The notes under the pieces: generated by a model
What the model was told of the DNA's origin: nothing
Databases searched by the model: none
What the model saw: the letters and a program-made list of their open reading frames with translations, nothing else
Translations under genes and position numbers: made by a program
Shown here: piece by piece, positions 1-8,022 of the stretch
Numbering within the stretch: position 1 is the stretch's first letter
How the letters are laid out: every line of letters begins with the position of its first letter
Source: Schlesneria paludicola DSM 18645
Lineage (GTDB): Bacteria; Planctomycetota; Planctomycetia; Planctomycetales; Planctomycetaceae
Reading direction: 5' to 3'
NCBI GenBank assembly: GCA_945862235.1
Contig: CAMAYU010000013.1
Span: 1-63,273 of the forward strand
Length of the DNA stretch: 63,273 nucleotides

Positions 1-138
1 CAGTTCTCTGGCTCCTTCGTCTGAGCAATCTGCCGGGATGATTGCTCCCTTGGAAGGCAGGGCGTCACAATCTGCCATGAGTTTGTGAAACCACAGGGCT
101 ACGAAAGAAACGAAAGAGACGAAAGAAGGGCCGTTTGG

Positions 139-2481
139 TTATGCGATCGCGTACCATGTTTCAACAGGACGACCGGCCGTGGGAGTCGTATCCCGGCGAG
201 CCAGCTTCGAGGTGTAGAGCACTTGCAAGGCGGCATCCACTTCAGACTTGGACTTGTTCCTACCCAGTAGGTTGCTGATGTCGCTCCGACCCATCCCCGA
301 CTCCCCGACTCCCTTCAATGCGTTCAGAACCGAATTGGCCGTTCGATTGGCCAGGCTGTGGCCGAAGATGTGCTTCACCGAAGCCTCGCAATAGTTCCAC
401 ACCGCGATGGCAGCGTGGAGATGTTTGGCCGTCACATCAGGCGATTGGTCGAGTAAAGCGTACAGCAGCGATAATCTCACTACTTGTGCCGCACCACGAT
501 TACAGATCGCCCCGGCAGCACCGGGACGATCGGCACTCAGGCCCGGATAAAGGCGACGCCATTCGGCAGCGGCATCATTGTCGCGGCGGACATCTCGTTC
601 AATCGACGCGAACTCGACAACCGCTTTGAGTCTCGCAATCTCCAGATCGAAATTCACCTGATCTACATTTCCCCCATCGGGCAGCATTTTGGATCGCTGC
701 ACACAACACCACAAGAATCGGTTGGCAAACCCGTTGACCAGATCCGTCTGGCTCGCCACGTCACGAAGTTCGGCCGCAGTGATATGCCCGATAAGGCTCA
801 CGTGTGCGTCCGTGGCATTAGCAGGTTGATTCTTCGCGGCCGTTTGCAGTTTGCCCGAATCCCATGCCTGCCTCGTGATTTCCGAGAGGGTGTTCGAGTC
901 ACGGGCCATGACCTTCATCAGGGCCGCAAATTCAGTCTGAAAGACCAGTAGACGCTTGTCTGCGATCCCTTCGTCGGCAATCACCTGTTGGTACTCAATG
1001 ACCCTGCCACTGGTCTTGCCACCTTCGCGAACGGGCTCTTTTTTGTTGATCGGATCGCGAACATTCCAAATCAAACCTTCACCAGATGCGAGACCGCTCA
1101 TTACTCGAGTTGCATCCCACACTTCGTCCACTAGTTTCACGACACGGCGCACATGATCTCCGGCCGTCCCTTTGCGAGCGACGGACGACGCGCCAACGAT
1201 CACGGTGAACAAGTTCGCGTAGTGCCGCGTCGCTTCAACCTGAAAATAAGCCCTTCTGCCAACCACGTTGCCCACAGCGACGAGAATCTGAATCAGGATG
1301 GCCACAGGATCGGCTTCCGTGTGCGGTTCGATCTTTCGCGCGATGTCGCCTGCCACCCCGTAGAACGCGGCAGGATCAATCGCCGCAGGCCATGACTCGT
1401 CGATCAAGTTCGTCGTCTCATCGCGTAGCACGACGACCGGCGTGCTTCCAGCGACCGCTCCCTGTCCCTTCGCAGGTCGGTTAGGAGGATTCTTTCGGGA
1501 CTCGTCGATCTTGCGGCGGACTCCATCATCTGACCACGGCGGTCGGCAGCGCGGGTTGAACTCGGTCATCAGCAGGTCAAATGCCTCACCGTCACTCAGA
1601 GCGAAATCGTTGACCAGCACCGACGCGGCTTTGATGAGCCGGTCCGATCCTTTGTTCCCTTCAACGCTCGCATCCATCTTGGCCAGATACTTCCGAGCCT
1701 GTTCGATGGCATCGGGGTACGAAACACGATCAGCGGCAGCAGGCGGACGGGGAGCAGGCTGGCCAGTCGTCGCTTGCTGCGCGTCACCTTCACCCGCGAG
1801 CTTCTCCAACATCGCGGCCGACACAACTTCAAATTGTTCAGGGATCGCGATGATCTTCGACAACCGATGCGGCCTGTCGGCGGTGTGCTCACCCTTCGCG
1901 GCACGCGTGCCGTAGAGCTTGCAGATGCGTGAGGCGTTGGCCACCTTCGTATCGATGCTCACGTCCTCATCGTTGAACCGGCGGGCCAATTCCTTCAGCA
2001 CTCGATGTACAAGTCCGCCATCTTCACCGGGCAGGTCGATCCGATACAGCAGATGGGAGCCGTTCCCACTGTCGGCAATGAGCGGAACCGGCCACCCAAG
2101 ACCAGATAGGTACGTTTCGACCTCAACCATTTTTGCACGAGCCGCGTCCTTTTCGTCATCGGTTGATGACACCGTCCCCTCGCGACTTGGATCACAGTCG
2201 ATCAGCAGCCACCTTCGCCTTAGAATGTCCTTGTCCGTTGCTGGCGAGCCACCCCACTCTGCGGGGAGTGGGTTCATCAGAAAATAGACACCCTTCGCAT
2301 CTTCGCTGAGCTTAATGGACTCACTCGCCATCGCCAGCAGATCATCCGAGGAGTAGTGGCGAATGACAGGCGAGCGCCTGTCGTACAGCACCCGAATCTC
2401 GATGGTCGAATTCGGTTCGACCAGTTTTTGGAGCCAATCGACAATTTGCGTGGCGCTGTCGCCGAGGGTATCATTATTCAT
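139..2481 (-). CDS. Primase / DUF3987-like helicase replication protein of the integrated element
   Basis: A 780-residue protein with two parts. Residues 90-250 look like an archaeo-eukaryotic-type primase core: acidic pair D95/D97 in a LLIDCDP strand, a SGNGSH motif at 138-143 followed by LLYRID, and an SRICKLYGT motif. The C-terminal half resembles DUF3987/phage helicase proteins, with a P-loop-like GASSVARKGT segment and a downstream VFQTEF acidic strand. Such proteins prime and unwind DNA for plasmids, phages and integrative elements. The start is set at the ATG at 2481 (MNNDTL), because the longer frame adds 59 residues of Arg/Pro/Ser-rich sequence with no family resemblance; an AAGGA lies 12 nt upstream. 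It shares orientation with the excisionase-like gene and the integrase, so it probably belongs to the tRNA-Arg element. The family calls come from motifs read by eye. Confidence 0.75.
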   Translation of the reverse strand: MNNDTLGDSATQIVDWLQKLVEPNSTIEIRVLYDRRSPVIRHYSSDDLLAMASESIKLSEDAKGVYFLMNPLPAEWGGSPATDKDILRRRWLLIDCDPSREGTVSSTDDEKDAARAKMVEVETYLSGLGWPVPLIADSGNGSHLLYRIDLPGEDGGLVHRVLKELARRFNDEDVSIDTKVANASRICKLYGTRAAKGEHTADRPHRLSKIIAIPEQFEVVSAAMLEKLAGEGDAQQATTGQPAPRPPAAADRVSYPDAIEQARKYLAKMDASVEGNKGSDRLIKAASVLVNDFALSDGEAFDLLMTEFNPRCRPPWSDDGVRRKIDESRKNPPNRPAKGQGAVAGSTPVVVLRDETTNLIDESWPAAIDPAAFYGVAGDIARKIEPHTEADPVAILIQILVAVGNVVGRRAYFQVEATRHYANLFTVIVGASSVARKGTAGDHVRRVVKLVDEVWDATRVMSGLASGEGLIWNVRDPINKKEPVREGGKTSGRVIEYQQVIADEGIADKRLLVFQTEFAALMKVMARDSNTLSEITRQAWDSGKLQTAAKNQPANATDAHVSLIGHITAAELRDVASQTDLVNGFANRFLWCCVQRSKMLPDGGNVDQVNFDLEIARLKAVVEFASIERDVRRDNDAAAEWRRLYPGLSADRPGAAGAICNRGAAQVVRLSLLYALLDQSPDVTAKHLHAAIAVWNYCEASVKHIFGHSLANRTANSVLNALKGVGESGMGRSDISNLLGRNKSKSEVDAALQVLYTSKLARRDTTPTAGRPVETWYAIA

Positions 2482-2851
2482 AGTGAAAGAGTCCTTTGAG
2501 GATTCGGCAATGGCCCCGTTCAAGCGGGGCCTTGCCATTGGTAAAACGCTTGCTGCGCGCGGCCTACTGATGGACGCGGAACGGACGACGCGTGACCTGA
2601 CATGTGCGGGTGGAGGTAAATCCGCCTGGAATCGGGTTAGCTCGGCGGTGAACGGCATGACTGAATTGCTCCTTGTGTTAGTGGGCTAGTGACGGTTCGA
2701 GCGTGATGGCTGTCTGATCACGCTTGGTCTTCACTCCGACCTGTTGATTTGCGCGAACTCAACTACTTCAGTTCCAGCGGGCTGTGCCGAGGCTCCGATG
2801 GCTGAAGGAGAAGGGGCGAGGCGTTTGTCTCGCTTCCGCTGACGTATCCGC
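2482..2851. other. Intergenic region with a strong hairpin
   Basis: No convincing gene lies in these 370 bases. A perfect 7-bp stem (GGCCCCG/CGGGGCC, 2512-2531, 6-base loop) sits just upstream of the primase start. There is no T-run, so it is more likely an mRNA leader structure or attenuator than an intrinsic terminator. The rest is unremarkable. Confidence 0.4.
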
Positions 2852-3133
2852 TCAGATGCCGCGATTAGTTAGCGCGGCTTCCGCAGCCGTGGCGCGGTCA
2901 GCGTTCGGGGAACTGGCCTTAGCCTCTCGATCGAGCGGCTCCTGACCAGCGGCGAGGAAGGCTTCGAGGTCGGCAACCAAGATGTAGCGCCGACCGCCTA
3001 CCAAGAATGTGCGCAACTTGCGTCCACCTGAGCCGCGAAGTTTCCATCTCCACACTGAGCTTGTGTGGACGCCGAGGTGACGTGCGACCTCACTCATTGA
3101 GAGGCGAGGCGCGTCGAGAAGGGCTGCTGTCAC
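2852..3133 (-). CDS. Small excisionase/MerR-type helix-turn-helix protein
   Basis: A 93-residue protein. Residues 10-60 carry SEVARHLGVHTSSVWRW, a helix-turn-helix, followed by a basic wing and GGRRYILVADLEAFL. This is the layout of excisionase-like (HTH_17) domains and of short planctomycete DNA-binding proteins. In an integrative element such a protein usually acts as a directionality factor or a small regulator of integration. It lies between the replication gene and the winged-helix gene on the same strand. The C-terminal 30 residues are low-complexity. The HTH is clear; the excisionase role is inferred from position. Confidence 0.65.
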   Translation of the reverse strand: MTAALLDAPRLSMSEVARHLGVHTSSVWRWKLRGSGGRKLRTFLVGGRRYILVADLEAFLAAGQEPLDREAKASSPNADRATAAEAALTNRGI

Positions 3134-3239
3134 TTATGATCTCCTGTGATTGTCCGGCCCGGAATGGGCTGGTTCGCAGGATTTTAATGACAGCGCGTTA
3201 CGCTAGGATTTCGTGACAGCGACATCTTGGTTACACGAG

Positions 3240-4418
3240 TTACGTCGACGTTACAGGGTCCGTCAGACGGAGAGATTCGTGTAATTCTTGATGATCGCCA
3301 TGAGGCGTAGGCACCGAATTGATGGGGCTCTCGCCTTTTTCGAGTTTAACGAATTCGGAAAGCCTTTTTCTTAGCCGTGTGAGAGCAGTCCGGACAGCAT
3401 TATCGTCAGTGTTAGTGTCACCCTTCCAGCCGGCCTCAATCAGTTGCATGCGGGAAACTGGGTAACGGTTGGCCGCGAGGCATTTCAATATACCCCATGG
3501 AATTGGAGTCAATTTGTGCCATTCTCCTTCACGAAAGCGGACTTTCCCTGCAACGAATTCCCAAAGGCCGTGTTTCTCCACATCGTTCGCTGGTGGGTCA
3601 AGCAGGGGTGCAGGTCTGGTCATCACTAGAGGAAGTGCATCCGGCCGTGGAGCGGCGATAGCTTTGCTGGTATTCTCGATCATCTGCATCACGGCATTGA
3701 CAATGGAGGAGGCTGTTGACAGATCCGGCTCTACGAAATTGCATGGCACCTTCACTTGCTCACTTAGTCCAACCACTTCTCGCCACCAGTCTCTTCCCGG
3801 TCGCAGTTCGCCCGGCTCGAGCACCCGTAACGGCGGCAACTCCGGTTCATCTTCATCTTCATCGTCGTTGGTAACAATAGATTGCGAATTCACGGGGACG
3901 ACGTGGCGCCGATCCCGCGGTGGATTGAACTTGTAGAGGTGGCTACCGGTGTCTGGAGGATGCCGACCGGAGTCGATCAACAACCCCAACAAAAACCACT
4001 GACGTTGCTGAGTCGTTGACAGTGTTGAGTCAACGATGACCTTCAGCAGTTTCTCCCGTTCACTACGAACACCGAAATTGCTGTACCACAACTCCCCTGC
4101 GTTTATGCCATCTCCATCTTCTTCACCGGCGAGGAGCAAGTCGCTAAACCACACACTGTAATTTCCCGTCATTCTGTCAGGGAGATGCTCTCTAGCCCCC
4201 TTCAAGAAGTCCTGCAGCGGCGCATCGGTTCTCATCCCGGTAAAGATCGCTCCAATAGCTCCCAAACGTTGGACAAGCCCCAACGCGACCCGGCGATGGG
4301 GTTCGCTGTCGGCCACAACCGCTTGATCGAGGTTCCATAGGAACTCGTTGGCAAACACACCCAATCTGAAAGCCGACAGGTTGGAGTCAGACTCATCTCT
4401 TCGGGCGGCATCAGTCAT
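3240..4418 (-). CDS. Hypothetical protein with C-terminal winged-helix domain
   Basis: A 392-residue protein starting at ATG 4418 (MTDAAR), 31 bp after the integrase stop; the longer frame would run into the integrase gene. The N-terminal ~280 residues are mostly helical and match no family I recognise. The C-terminal ~90 residues (KLTPIPWGILKCLAANR, then DDNAVRTALTRLRKRL) look like the winged helix of OmpR-type regulators: a Leu-rich helix, a variable turn, and a basic recognition helix. A DNA-binding regulatory role is likely, and co-transcription with the integrase is suggested by spacing and orientation. The acidic run at about residues 205-215 (DDEDEDEPE) is probably a linker. No receiver domain or phospho-acceptor site is visible. 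Confidence 0.6.
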   Translation of the reverse strand: MTDAARRDESDSNLSAFRLGVFANEFLWNLDQAVVADSEPHRRVALGLVQRLGAIGAIFTGMRTDAPLQDFLKGAREHLPDRMTGNYSVWFSDLLLAGEEDGDGINAGELWYSNFGVRSEREKLLKVIVDSTLSTTQQRQWFLLGLLIDSGRHPPDTGSHLYKFNPPRDRRHVVPVNSQSIVTNDDEDEDEPELPPLRVLEPGELRPGRDWWREVVGLSEQVKVPCNFVEPDLSTASSIVNAVMQMIENTSKAIAAPRPDALPLVMTRPAPLLDPPANDVEKHGLWEFVAGKVRFREGEWHKLTPIPWGILKCLAANRYPVSRMQLIEAGWKGDTNTDDNAVRTALTRLRKRLSEFVKLEKGESPINSVPTPHGDHQELHESLRLTDPVTST

Positions 4419-4449
4419 CGTAAATTCCAAATAAAGGCGAACACGATCT

Positions 4450-5694
4450 TCAGCCACACTCCTTCGCGATCCGGGTCGCCAACCCGAAGTTGCGCTCCGC
4501 ATAGATTTCGGTGACATCGGCGCGTGCGTGCCCCAAGGCAACTTGGGCACCCTCCACACCGTACTGGCGACGGACTTCGGTTGCACGCGAATGCCGCAGC
4601 TGGTGGGGATGCCAGCTTAGAATCTGCACCCCGTTCGCTCTGGCCTTCACAATGCCGTACTTGATTGCGCGGCGGTACGAAGCCGTGTCGTAGTGGTCTC
4701 GCTTGGGACGTTTGGACGGACGCCGCTTCGCCGCTGCTTTTCGTTTCTCGCGTGCTTTCAGTTCGCACGGATACACCTTGGTCTTGCGGTTCGGATCACG
4801 GGCGACGACACGATGACCGTTTCGCCACTCCTCCGCTTCCACAGGCGAGAACAGGTAGGCGTCACTCGACCGTGTCAGGAACGCCCGGATGAATTCCTGA
4901 GCGCGTGGCCCAAGCGGAACCTCCTTTTTGACACCCAGGTAACTCGTCTTGTGTTGGGACGGGCGATAGACCCAAACGTCGCCGCTGGAGTCGATGTCGC
5001 ACGGGCGCATGATCGTGACTTCAGCCGGACGCATCCCAGTGATGCGTTGCAATTGAACCATCGCGGCGACGTGGGGGGATAGAAACGGGAGCGTCGCATC
5101 CACCCGCTGATCGTCCACGGGTCTGACGGGAGGGTTCTCGCGGGCCGTAGTCCGCCCCATGCGCAGGCCATCGACGGTCCTCAACCCCTCAAACACACTC
5201 GGAGGAATCAGTTCTTCCGAAGCGGCCCATTTGAAGACTCGCTTGATTCGGCCAATCCGTTTGTTGACTTCCTTACGGCATAGCTTCTGCCCTTCAACCA
5301 TGTGCTCACGGACAGCCTTGAGAGCATTTGGCCCGAAGTCCTTGGCCTGTGTGCTGCCGTACAAGTTCTTGACGGGACGCAGCGCGAGCTTGAGGTTCAC
5401 GACTTCCTTGGAGACCTCGCCATCGAGCACGTAGTACCGCTCGGCATGATCCACGAACTTGAGCAGGAGTTCGTTGATGAGCAAACCGCACTCGGGAGTC
5501 ACTGTCACCGCAATCGGTTGGCGACCCTTGGACAGCCATTCGGCGATCAGCCGATCATACTTCTCGCGAGATTCTGGCGAACCGTGGAGACCCAGGTAAT
5601 GATCGTGTCCGGCGATCCGAACGATGGCCTGCCCCGAGCTGCGGTGCAGAGAATAGGCCGGAATACTTCCTGACTTGCGTGGCATGTGCGACAC
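4450..5694 (-). CDS. Tyrosine recombinase (integrase) of the tRNA-Arg element
   Basis: A 414-residue phage-type integrase. The catalytic set is visible: R222 (TGMRPAEV), H364 and R367 (HPHQLRHSR), H389 (ALGHA) and the nucleophile Y398 (EIYAERN). Residues 75-165 form the core-binding SAM-like domain. Between the first Arg box and the HxxR box lies a basic insertion (about residues 300-335, rich in Lys/Arg) that is longer than usual. Start ATG at 5694; a second ATG at 5685 (MPRKSG) is possible. Upstream lie a perfect palindrome (5704-5730) and then the 3' end of tRNA-Arg, the usual arrangement when an integrase uses the tRNA end as attB. The gene appears intact. Confidence 0.93.
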   Translation of the reverse strand: MSHMPRKSGSIPAYSLHRSSGQAIVRIAGHDHYLGLHGSPESREKYDRLIAEWLSKGRQPIAVTVTPECGLLINELLLKFVDHAERYYVLDGEVSKEVVNLKLALRPVKNLYGSTQAKDFGPNALKAVREHMVEGQKLCRKEVNKRIGRIKRVFKWAASEELIPPSVFEGLRTVDGLRMGRTTARENPPVRPVDDQRVDATLPFLSPHVAAMVQLQRITGMRPAEVTIMRPCDIDSSGDVWVYRPSQHKTSYLGVKKEVPLGPRAQEFIRAFLTRSSDAYLFSPVEAEEWRNGHRVVARDPNRKTKVYPCELKAREKRKAAAKRRPSKRPKRDHYDTASYRRAIKYGIVKARANGVQILSWHPHQLRHSRATEVRRQYGVEGAQVALGHARADVTEIYAERNFGLATRIAKECG

Positions 5695-5703
5695 CTCATC
5701 CCG

Positions 5704-5730
5704 GATTCCTCAGTACAATACTGAGGAATC
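5704..5730. promoter_or_regulatory. Perfect 12-bp inverted repeat upstream of the integrase
   Basis: GATTCCTCAGTA, a 3-base spacer and TACTGAGGAATC make a perfect dyad 9 bp upstream of the integrase ATG. Its place between int and the tRNA attachment site suggests an operator or a recombinase/excisionase arm site. On the minus strand it would be in the int leader, so an mRNA hairpin is the alternative. There is no T-run. Confidence 0.6.
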
Positions 5731-5803
5731 ACAGGCATTTTGGCCGCACTACCCGACGCGGGTAGGTATCCTAACTACAGGATTCGGCAGACTTTGAAGA
5801 AAA

Positions 5804-5877
5804 TGTCCCCGGCTGGAGTCGAACCAGCAACCTTCGGCTTCGGAGGCCGACGCTCTATCCAATTGAGCTACGGAGAC
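5804..5877 (-). tRNA. tRNA-Arg (anticodon CCG)
   Basis: A 74-nt cloverleaf read on the minus strand. The acceptor arm GTCTCCG pairs with CGGGGAC (one T-G wobble), with discriminator A at 5804. The D arm is GCTC/GAGC, the anticodon stem TCGGC/GCCGA with loop CTCCGAA and anticodon CCG (reads CGG, Arg), and the T arm GCTGG-TTCGACT-CCAGC. CCA is not encoded. Its 3' end faces the integrase, so it is the probable integration site and has been left functional. No second copy of its 3' end was found to the left in the window. Confidence 0.95.
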
Positions 5878-6186
5878 AAATGAGCTTTTTCACCGGGCGG
5901 TGAGCGGCAGAGGTTTACCGGTAACGGACGACCTCGACGCGGCGAGAGGGTACGAGCCGATTTCGGGAATGTCAATTCGCGGTACTGCGATCGCAGGGTC
6001 ATCGCTGTTTTCAATTGCGGGCGGATTGATTTGCAACCGTATGCAGCCCGGAGTAACACATTTGTCACTGCGAGGCACTCAGCCGAAGTGTAAAGGAAGA
6101 GATGTGTGGCGTTCCTCGCTCACGCTTCGGGTTAGTGTCACTGCGGGCCGCGTGAGGTATGGGCGGGCATTGGGGCGGCGTTGCAC
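5878..6186. other. Intergenic region between tRNA-Arg and the DUF1501 gene
   Basis: 309 bases with no gene I can support; the short frames here lack family features. The right part (6108-6159) carries one copy of a dispersed repeat also found at 14810-14862. The left part should contain the tRNA promoter on the minus strand, but no confident -35/-10 pair was identified. Confidence 0.4.
6108..6159. repeat. Dispersed repeat family J, copy 1
   Basis: About 52 bp beginning GGCGTTCCTCGCTCACGCT and ending CCGCGTGAGGT. It matches 14810-14862 with only a few mismatches. Both copies lie just downstream of, or between, minus-strand genes. GTTCCTCGCTCACGC against GCGTGAG gives partial dyad symmetry. 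Confidence 0.7.
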
Positions 6187-7620
6187 TCACACCACGTCCC
6201 TCTTCAATATCCCCTTCACGATCTGCCCCGCTTGGCCGTCAAGCAGCGTCGCTTCCCCCGTCGGCCTACGGTACGTGAGTTGTTGCGGGTCGAGACCGAA
6301 GAGGTGCATGAGGGTTGCGTGGTAGTCGAAGTGATTGACGATGTCTTTCACCGCGTGGACTCCGAAATCGTCAGTCGCTCCGTGGACGTGGCCGCTCTTC
6401 ATGCCGCCACCAGCCAGCCACATGCTGAACCCGTACGTGTTGTGATCGCGGCCGATGCTCTTCTCATTTTGAACGACCGGCAGGCGCCCCATCTCGCCGC
6501 CCCAGTGGACGAGCGTTTCGTCGAGCAGCCCGCGTTGTTTGAGGTCCGCGACGAGAGCCGCGCACGGTTGGTCGGTTCTCAAGCATTGAGCTGGCAGTGC
6601 CGTCGTGATGTTGCCGTGATGGTCCCAGTTTTGTGTCCCCGAGAAGATTTGAACGTAGCGCACTCCTCGTTCGACGAGTCGCCGCGCGATGAGGCATCGC
6701 GACGCCCAGTCCTTCGTTTTCGGATCGTTGAGTCCGTACATGTCCTGGGTGGCGGCGGTCTCTTGCGACAGATCGAGTGCCTCTTTCGCGGCGGTCTGCA
6801 TGCGAGCGGCCAGTTCATAGCTGGCGATGCGAGCCGAGAGGTCGTTCTCACTCGGATGCCGCTCCATATGCTCGAGGTTCAATTCGCCGAGCAGTCCGAG
6901 GAACCGTTCCTGCGGGACTCCCGCCAACTGCGGTGGCGGGTCGAGGTTCAGAATCCGCGGCTCACGCGGGCGGATGACCGTTCCCTGATAGAGCGATGGC
7001 AGGAAGCCGTTCGTCCACATGTCGGTTCCCAGCACAGGCAGTCCGCCCGGATCGGTCATCACGACGTAAGCGGGGAGGTTGGCGTTCTCGCTGCCGAGGC
7101 CATAAGTCAGCCACGAACCGAGCGACGGTCGACCCGCGTTGATGCGTCCCGAACTGAGTGCATACAGCGACTGCCCGTGATTGTTGACCCCCGTGTGCAT
7201 CGACCGAATCAGACAGACGTCGTCCGCCACGCGAGCCAGATGCGGGACGAGTTCGCTCAATTCCATCCCGCACTCGCCGCGTTGCTCGAACTTCCACGGC
7301 GAGCCGAACAGCTTGGCACTCGACTCGGCCGCGTTGTCGTATTTGATCTCACCATCGAACTTCTGGAGATGCCGCTTCGTGATCTCGGGCTTCGGGTCGA
7401 ACAGGTCGATGTGACTCGGCCCCCCCTGCATGTACATCGAAATCATCGCCGTCGCCTGTGCCGGTTTCGGAGGCTGCTTCGGCAACAAGTCATACTGGGG
7501 CCGCTCCAACGCCGGCTTGGCCGGAGCACCCAACAGACCGTCACGCTGCATCAAGGTCGCCAAAGCGAACGAACCGAGTCCGAAGGCTTGCTGCTGAAGA
7601 AAGTGTCGTCGTGAGTGCAT
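6187..7620 (-). CDS. DUF1501 family protein (sulfatase-fold, Tat-exported)
   Basis: A 477-residue DUF1501 protein, one of the expanded planctomycete families whose fold is related to alkaline phosphatase/sulfatase. The N-terminus MHSRRHFLQQQAFGLG has a twin-arginine motif and a short hydrophobic stretch, so Tat export is likely. Conserved segments are SMYMQGGPSHIDLFDPKP (near 60-78), WLTYGLGSENANLPAYVVM, YVQIFSGTQNWDHHGN and HWGGEMGRLP, with the final GRDHNTYGFSMWLAGGG. The next gene upstream on the same strand (8023-10899) is a DUF1549/DUF1553 protein, the classic partner, so the two probably act together outside the cytoplasm. The substrate is unknown; the polysaccharide/sulfate link often proposed for such pairs is not shown here. 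Confidence 0.9.
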   Translation of the reverse strand: MHSRRHFLQQQAFGLGSFALATLMQRDGLLGAPAKPALERPQYDLLPKQPPKPAQATAMISMYMQGGPSHIDLFDPKPEITKRHLQKFDGEIKYDNAAESSAKLFGSPWKFEQRGECGMELSELVPHLARVADDVCLIRSMHTGVNNHGQSLYALSSGRINAGRPSLGSWLTYGLGSENANLPAYVVMTDPGGLPVLGTDMWTNGFLPSLYQGTVIRPREPRILNLDPPPQLAGVPQERFLGLLGELNLEHMERHPSENDLSARIASYELAARMQTAAKEALDLSQETAATQDMYGLNDPKTKDWASRCLIARRLVERGVRYVQIFSGTQNWDHHGNITTALPAQCLRTDQPCAALVADLKQRGLLDETLVHWGGEMGRLPVVQNEKSIGRDHNTYGFSMWLAGGGMKSGHVHGATDDFGVHAVKDIVNHFDYHATLMHLFGLDPQQLTYRRPTGEATLLDGQAGQIVKGILKRDVV

Positions 7621-7766
7621 GGTCTTTCCTACTTGAAGAGATCAGCGAGAATCAGTGTTCCCAATTCTTATTTTGATCTGCGTTCTCTGTACGACTCACG
7701 TTTCGTCGCCTAGTGCGAAGATTGTCGAGCGAGCAGGGTTCGCGTGATTTGGTGCTCGGTCGTCAT

Positions 7767-7982
7767 TACTCCGAAGGAGTTTCGTCTCACCGCCCGGGGT
7801 TGCGAGCGAAGCGAGTTACCCCGGGTGAACGGCTGAATGAGTTACGTACCCCAACCGGATTCCGCCATTTCCCGGTCTCTCATGACGCAACCCTTTCAGG
7901 GTAGGTGGCGAGTGCAACCTCGCCCCAGGGTAGCCGCGACGCGCGGCAACCCTTGGCTTTGTGACGGAACTCCTTCGGAGTA
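7767..7982. repeat. 216-bp element with near-perfect terminal inverted repeats
   Basis: The ends TACTCCGAAGGAGTTTCGTC (7767-7786) and GACGGAACTCCTTCGGAGTA (7963-7982) are inverted copies with one mismatch; each end is itself a small palindrome (ACTCCGAAGGAGT). Inside are two further hairpins, one at 7792-7831 (CCCGGGGT...ACCCCGGG) and one near 7925-7955. It occupies most of the 402-bp space between the DUF1549/1553 and DUF1501 genes. No transposase is present, so it is MITE-like or a compound structured repeat. No gene was seen in the rest of 7621-8022. Confidence 0.65.
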
Positions 7983-8022
7983 AACGCTGGCCGTGCGACT
8001 TCAAACATATCCCAATGAAAAC

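Noticed and set aside
4978..4998. CGCTGGAGTCGATGTCG as a possible left attachment copy of the tRNA end
   Set aside because: Only a short stretch matches and it lies within the integrase gene, so it is chance similarity.
6181..7614. A 477-residue open frame on the plus strand
   Set aside because: It is the exact antisense of the DUF1501 gene, Arg/His/Val-rich and without family features; such mirror frames arise from the GC-rich codon use.
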